Assembly (NCBI GenBank): GCA_025358725.1
Contig: JANYIT010000406.1
Span: 1 to 62,624, forward strand
DNA length: 62,624 nt
Origin: Chamaesiphon sp. GL140_3_metabinner_129_sub
GTDB taxonomy: Bacteria > Cyanobacteriota > Cyanobacteriia > Cyanobacteriales > Chamaesiphonaceae
Reading direction: 5' to 3'
Shown here: positions 60,273 to 62,624 of the stretch, piece by piece
Layout: each line of letters starts with the position of its first letter
Position numbering within the stretch: the stretch's first letter is position 1
The notes under the pieces: model-generated
The model's input: the letters and a program-made list of their open reading frames with translations, nothing else
Told to the model about the DNA's origin: nothing
Databases searched by the model: none
Made by a program: the position numbers and the translations under genes

Positions 60273-62624
60273 ATGTCTAATTTCACCTCAACTATCCAGG
60301 GTTATTACCCCCTGAGTACTTTTCAGGCTTTACGTGATTTGTGGCAGCAAATGACGACAATGATTCTCGATCCGAGCGGCTACGCCAATACTCAAGATGT
60401 GCAATTGGTGACAAATGCGGGACTCCTTACTACCCAAGAATTTGCACTAACGGCAGAATCTATTGATCTATTAGCTTTACCGCCAAATTTACCACAATTT
60501 TCACTACTACAATCTGACAAGTTTCAGGCATTACTAACTGGAAATATCGTTAATTTAGCTAATGGACAGCAAATAGCGATCGGCATTACCTTTATACCAA
60601 CAGAAATTAATCAGTTCATTCAGCCGCTCATTCCCTATTTGCCATCCACAGTACAGTTAATTGCCGACGTAAATTTTGTCAATGATAGCCATCTCCAAAG
60701 CCATTTTACTCAATTGTTATTGATGGCGATCTTGAGCGATCCTCTGGGTGTAAAGGTAGAGCCTGTGCTACCGGAACAGCTCTGTCAACGGGAACTTGAT
60801 TTACAACAACAGGTCGCTCAGGCTCAATTACTCAACTATATCGGTACCCAAATTCATCGAACATTGGACTTACCGATCATTCTGCAAACTGCCGTTGATC
60901 AGGTGCAAACATTCCTACATGCAGATCGACTAATTATCTATCAGTTTGAATTTGCCACAATTGATGGAAAAGTTAGTGATAAAAGTTTTGAAGATTATAG
61001 TAGTAGAGGGCGAGTTGCTTATGAATCGATTGGGTTGGCCAATCTTTCATCCGTTTTAGATATTACCGAGCATCAAGATTGTTTTGACGATCGACAATTG
61101 TGGAATAAGTATCAAGATGGGATGACTCGATCGATCGATCGAGTCGATCTAGAGTACGCTCAAAATCCATGCATCTTAAATTTGATGCACCAATCGCAAA
61201 TTCAGTCTAAATTAATAGTACCAATTATTGTCAACGCAGAATTGTGGGGGTTGTTAATCGCACATCAGTGTCAATCTCCACGTCAGTGGCAAGTCCAAGA
61301 AACTCAATTTCTGCAACAGATTGCCGAACATTTAGCCTTTGCGATTAATCAATCTGAGTTGTATACCGTTAGTCTATGGCATACTCAAAACTTAGAACAG
61401 CGAGTTAATGAGCGGACGAGAGAGTTACGCGATGCTGTAATTGTCGCGCAAACAGCAAATCAATCTAAAACTGAATTTCTCGCACTCTTGAGTCATGAAT
61501 TAAGAACGCCATTAACTAGTATTTTAGGGCTATCGGCGACGCTCCTCCGATTACCGCTGATCAACTTAACTGATCGACAACAAAAATACCTGCAAATTAT
61601 TCATAATAGTGGTGAACATTTGTCGGAGTTAGTTGATGATATTCTAGATTTTTACAAGCTAGAAGTTGGCAAAACTTTGCTTAAAATTAGTGAATTCTCT
61701 CTATCGAAACTAATCAAGCAAATAGTTGAAATCGTGAGGCCAAAAGTAGAGCATGGCAAAATCAAGCTTGAAGTGCAAATTATTAATAATGGTAATGATG
61801 TTTCGCAAGTTAGTGGTCGAGACTTACGTTTCCGTGGCGATACTAAACGAATTCGTCAAATATTATTAAATATTTTAATTAATGCGATTAAATTTACCCC
61901 CGAAGATGGAACAGTAGTGATCCGAACTTGGCTAGAAGATTGCGATGCCGTGTTTGAGATTGAAGACAGTGGAATTGGGATTGAAGCAGAACAAATTCCC
62001 CGTCTATTCAAGAAATTTCATCAACTCGATCGTAACTTCGATCGAGATTATGAAGGCATGGGTTTAGGACTCGCAATTACTCAGCAATTAGTTGAGCTGC
62101 ATGGTGGATCGATCGAGGTTGATTCGATTGTGGGTTCTGGTTCTACTTTTACAGTCCGCTTGGCTGCACAACCACTCAAATTACCAACGAATGATTGGGT
62201 GCAAATGGATCGTCAATTGGTATTTCGAGATCCCGAACTAAATCCAATTCCAACCCGAATTGTGTTGATCGAACAGGATGAAGATTTGGCTAACTTTATC
62301 TGTGATATTCTCACTGCTGCGCGGTATCAAGTGACTTGGTTATTATCTGCCGAATCCTCATTTAGACAGATATCGATGTTTGAACCAGATTTATTAATTG
62401 TCGATTTGACACAACATGCAGATATTGTCGATCGATTGATCGGCAATATCCGCAAGTCGAGTAAAATTAGCGAAATCAAAATTCTCGCGATCGCCATTAA
62501 AGAGGATACTATTAGTCCAATTAGCAAGCAATGTATAGATGACTATCTGTGGCTCCAAGTAAATCCCGAACAGTTGTTACGGAAAATTACTAAGTTACTC
62601 AGTTCAATCGGGGTGCGGGAATAG
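60273..62624 (+). CDS. GAF-domain histidine kinase with degenerate C-terminal receiver
   Basis: 783 residues. N-terminal unassigned region (1-180; contains an SGYANT stretch from an interspersed repeat), phytochrome-type GAF (about 195-365; HADRLIIYQFEF, SKLIVPIIVNAELWGLLIAHQC), kinase core (LALLSHELRTPLTSILGLS; ILLNILINAIKFTPEDG; IEDSGIGIEAEQIPRLFKKF; GMGLGLAITQQL), and a C-terminal receiver-like domain (IVLIEQDEDLANFICDIL, LLIVDLTQHADIV). The bilin-binding Cys-His motif of phytochromes is not clear in the GAF (CILNLMHQSQ), so bilin attachment is doubtful. The receiver lacks the conserved Lys (DDYLWLQVNP). The stop codon is the last codon of the window. Confidence 0.85.
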   Translation: MSNFTSTIQGYYPLSTFQALRDLWQQMTTMILDPSGYANTQDVQLVTNAGLLTTQEFALTAESIDLLALPPNLPQFSLLQSDKFQALLTGNIVNLANGQQIAIGITFIPTEINQFIQPLIPYLPSTVQLIADVNFVNDSHLQSHFTQLLLMAILSDPLGVKVEPVLPEQLCQRELDLQQQVAQAQLLNYIGTQIHRTLDLPIILQTAVDQVQTFLHADRLIIYQFEFATIDGKVSDKSFEDYSSRGRVAYESIGLANLSSVLDITEHQDCFDDRQLWNKYQDGMTRSIDRVDLEYAQNPCILNLMHQSQIQSKLIVPIIVNAELWGLLIAHQCQSPRQWQVQETQFLQQIAEHLAFAINQSELYTVSLWHTQNLEQRVNERTRELRDAVIVAQTANQSKTEFLALLSHELRTPLTSILGLSATLLRLPLINLTDRQQKYLQIIHNSGEHLSELVDDILDFYKLEVGKTLLKISEFSLSKLIKQIVEIVRPKVEHGKIKLEVQIINNGNDVSQVSGRDLRFRGDTKRIRQILLNILINAIKFTPEDGTVVIRTWLEDCDAVFEIEDSGIGIEAEQIPRLFKKFHQLDRNFDRDYEGMGLGLAITQQLVELHGGSIEVDSIVGSGSTFTVRLAAQPLKLPTNDWVQMDRQLVFRDPELNPIPTRIVLIEQDEDLANFICDILTAARYQVTWLLSAESSFRQISMFEPDLLIVDLTQHADIVDRLIGNIRKSSKISEIKILAIAIKEDTISPISKQCIDDYLWLQVNPEQLLRKITKLLSSIGVRE
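60371..60392 (+). repeat. CGGCTACGCCAA repeat copy within the last kinase gene
   Basis: gatccgagcggctacgccaa is read in frame near the N-terminus (SGYAN). A further copy lies 350 nt upstream at 60016-60034. Confidence 0.5.

Overview
The window is chromosomal-type DNA from a cyanobacterium. Lineage-specific genes show this: NDH-1 subunit NdhN, an NblB-like and an IaiH-like HEAT-repeat protein, a CruA/CruP-type carotenoid flavoprotein, XisH/XisI, a PatD-like protein, a cyanobacterial GT2 glucolipid synthase and large Ser/Thr-kinase/histidine-kinase hybrids. HIP1-type GCGATCGC octamers and CGATCG-rich text occur throughout. The genus cannot be fixed from the sequence. I see no tRNA, rRNA or CRISPR array.

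Layout. 0.4-7 kb: a giant kinase-ATPase-histidine kinase, then cinA. 7-11.4 kb (minus strand): an xisI/xisH pair with a damaged xisH, a membrane protein, a fused dipeptide-type ABC ATPase, a zinc-ribbon protein and a PatD-like protein. 11.4-19.6 kb: the RelA/SpoT enzyme, a 36-residue membrane microprotein, an OmpR-type regulator, the glutaredoxin-4/BolA pair, ndhN, two tandem paralogues and 5-FTHF cyclo-ligase. 19.7-22.3 kb: an arsenic-resistance cluster (arsC-arsH-acr3, divergent from arsR) with operator-like dyads between the arms. 22.9-28 kb: gatA, a phosphoesterase, a kinase-like protein lacking the phospho-acceptor His, murE and a small glutaredoxin. 28-37.4 kb: carotenoid-type flavoprotein, a three-unit YbjQ-like protein, glucolipid synthase, GAF histidine kinase and a UbiB/AarF-type kinase. 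37.7-41.2 kb: GH3 enzyme, MsrB, a CBS protein.

41.3-50.3 kb looks accessory: a DUF4351 protein, a MazF-type toxin-antitoxin pair, a frameshifted REP-associated tyrosine transposase (RAYT), a frameshifted NB-ARC/14-blade WD40 STAND protein, and an RNA repair pair (RNA ligase plus HD-Pnk end-healing enzyme). From 50.7 kb: two HEAT-repeat proteins, a lipoprotein, a dihydroorotase-like protein without metal ligands, a retropepsin-like protease pair, an ATPase/TPR protein, a two-domain histidine phosphatase and a final GAF histidine kinase.

The strongest theme is small interspersed repeats that have entered genes in frame. At least four families are visible: (i) a 33-nt REP-like palindrome with compensatory stem changes, whose copies bracket the RAYT and also sit inside the WD40 protein; (ii) a C/G-rich repeat of about 95 bp, intergenic twice and inside the NB-ARC gene; (iii) a CGGCTACGCCAACG-type repeat inside the kinase, xisI, rel, response-regulator and last kinase genes; (iv) a hairpin of about 45 bp found inside the GH3 gene and nested in a MITE-like element. 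The most interesting functional module is the RNA ligase/HD-Pnk cassette next to the STAND protein.
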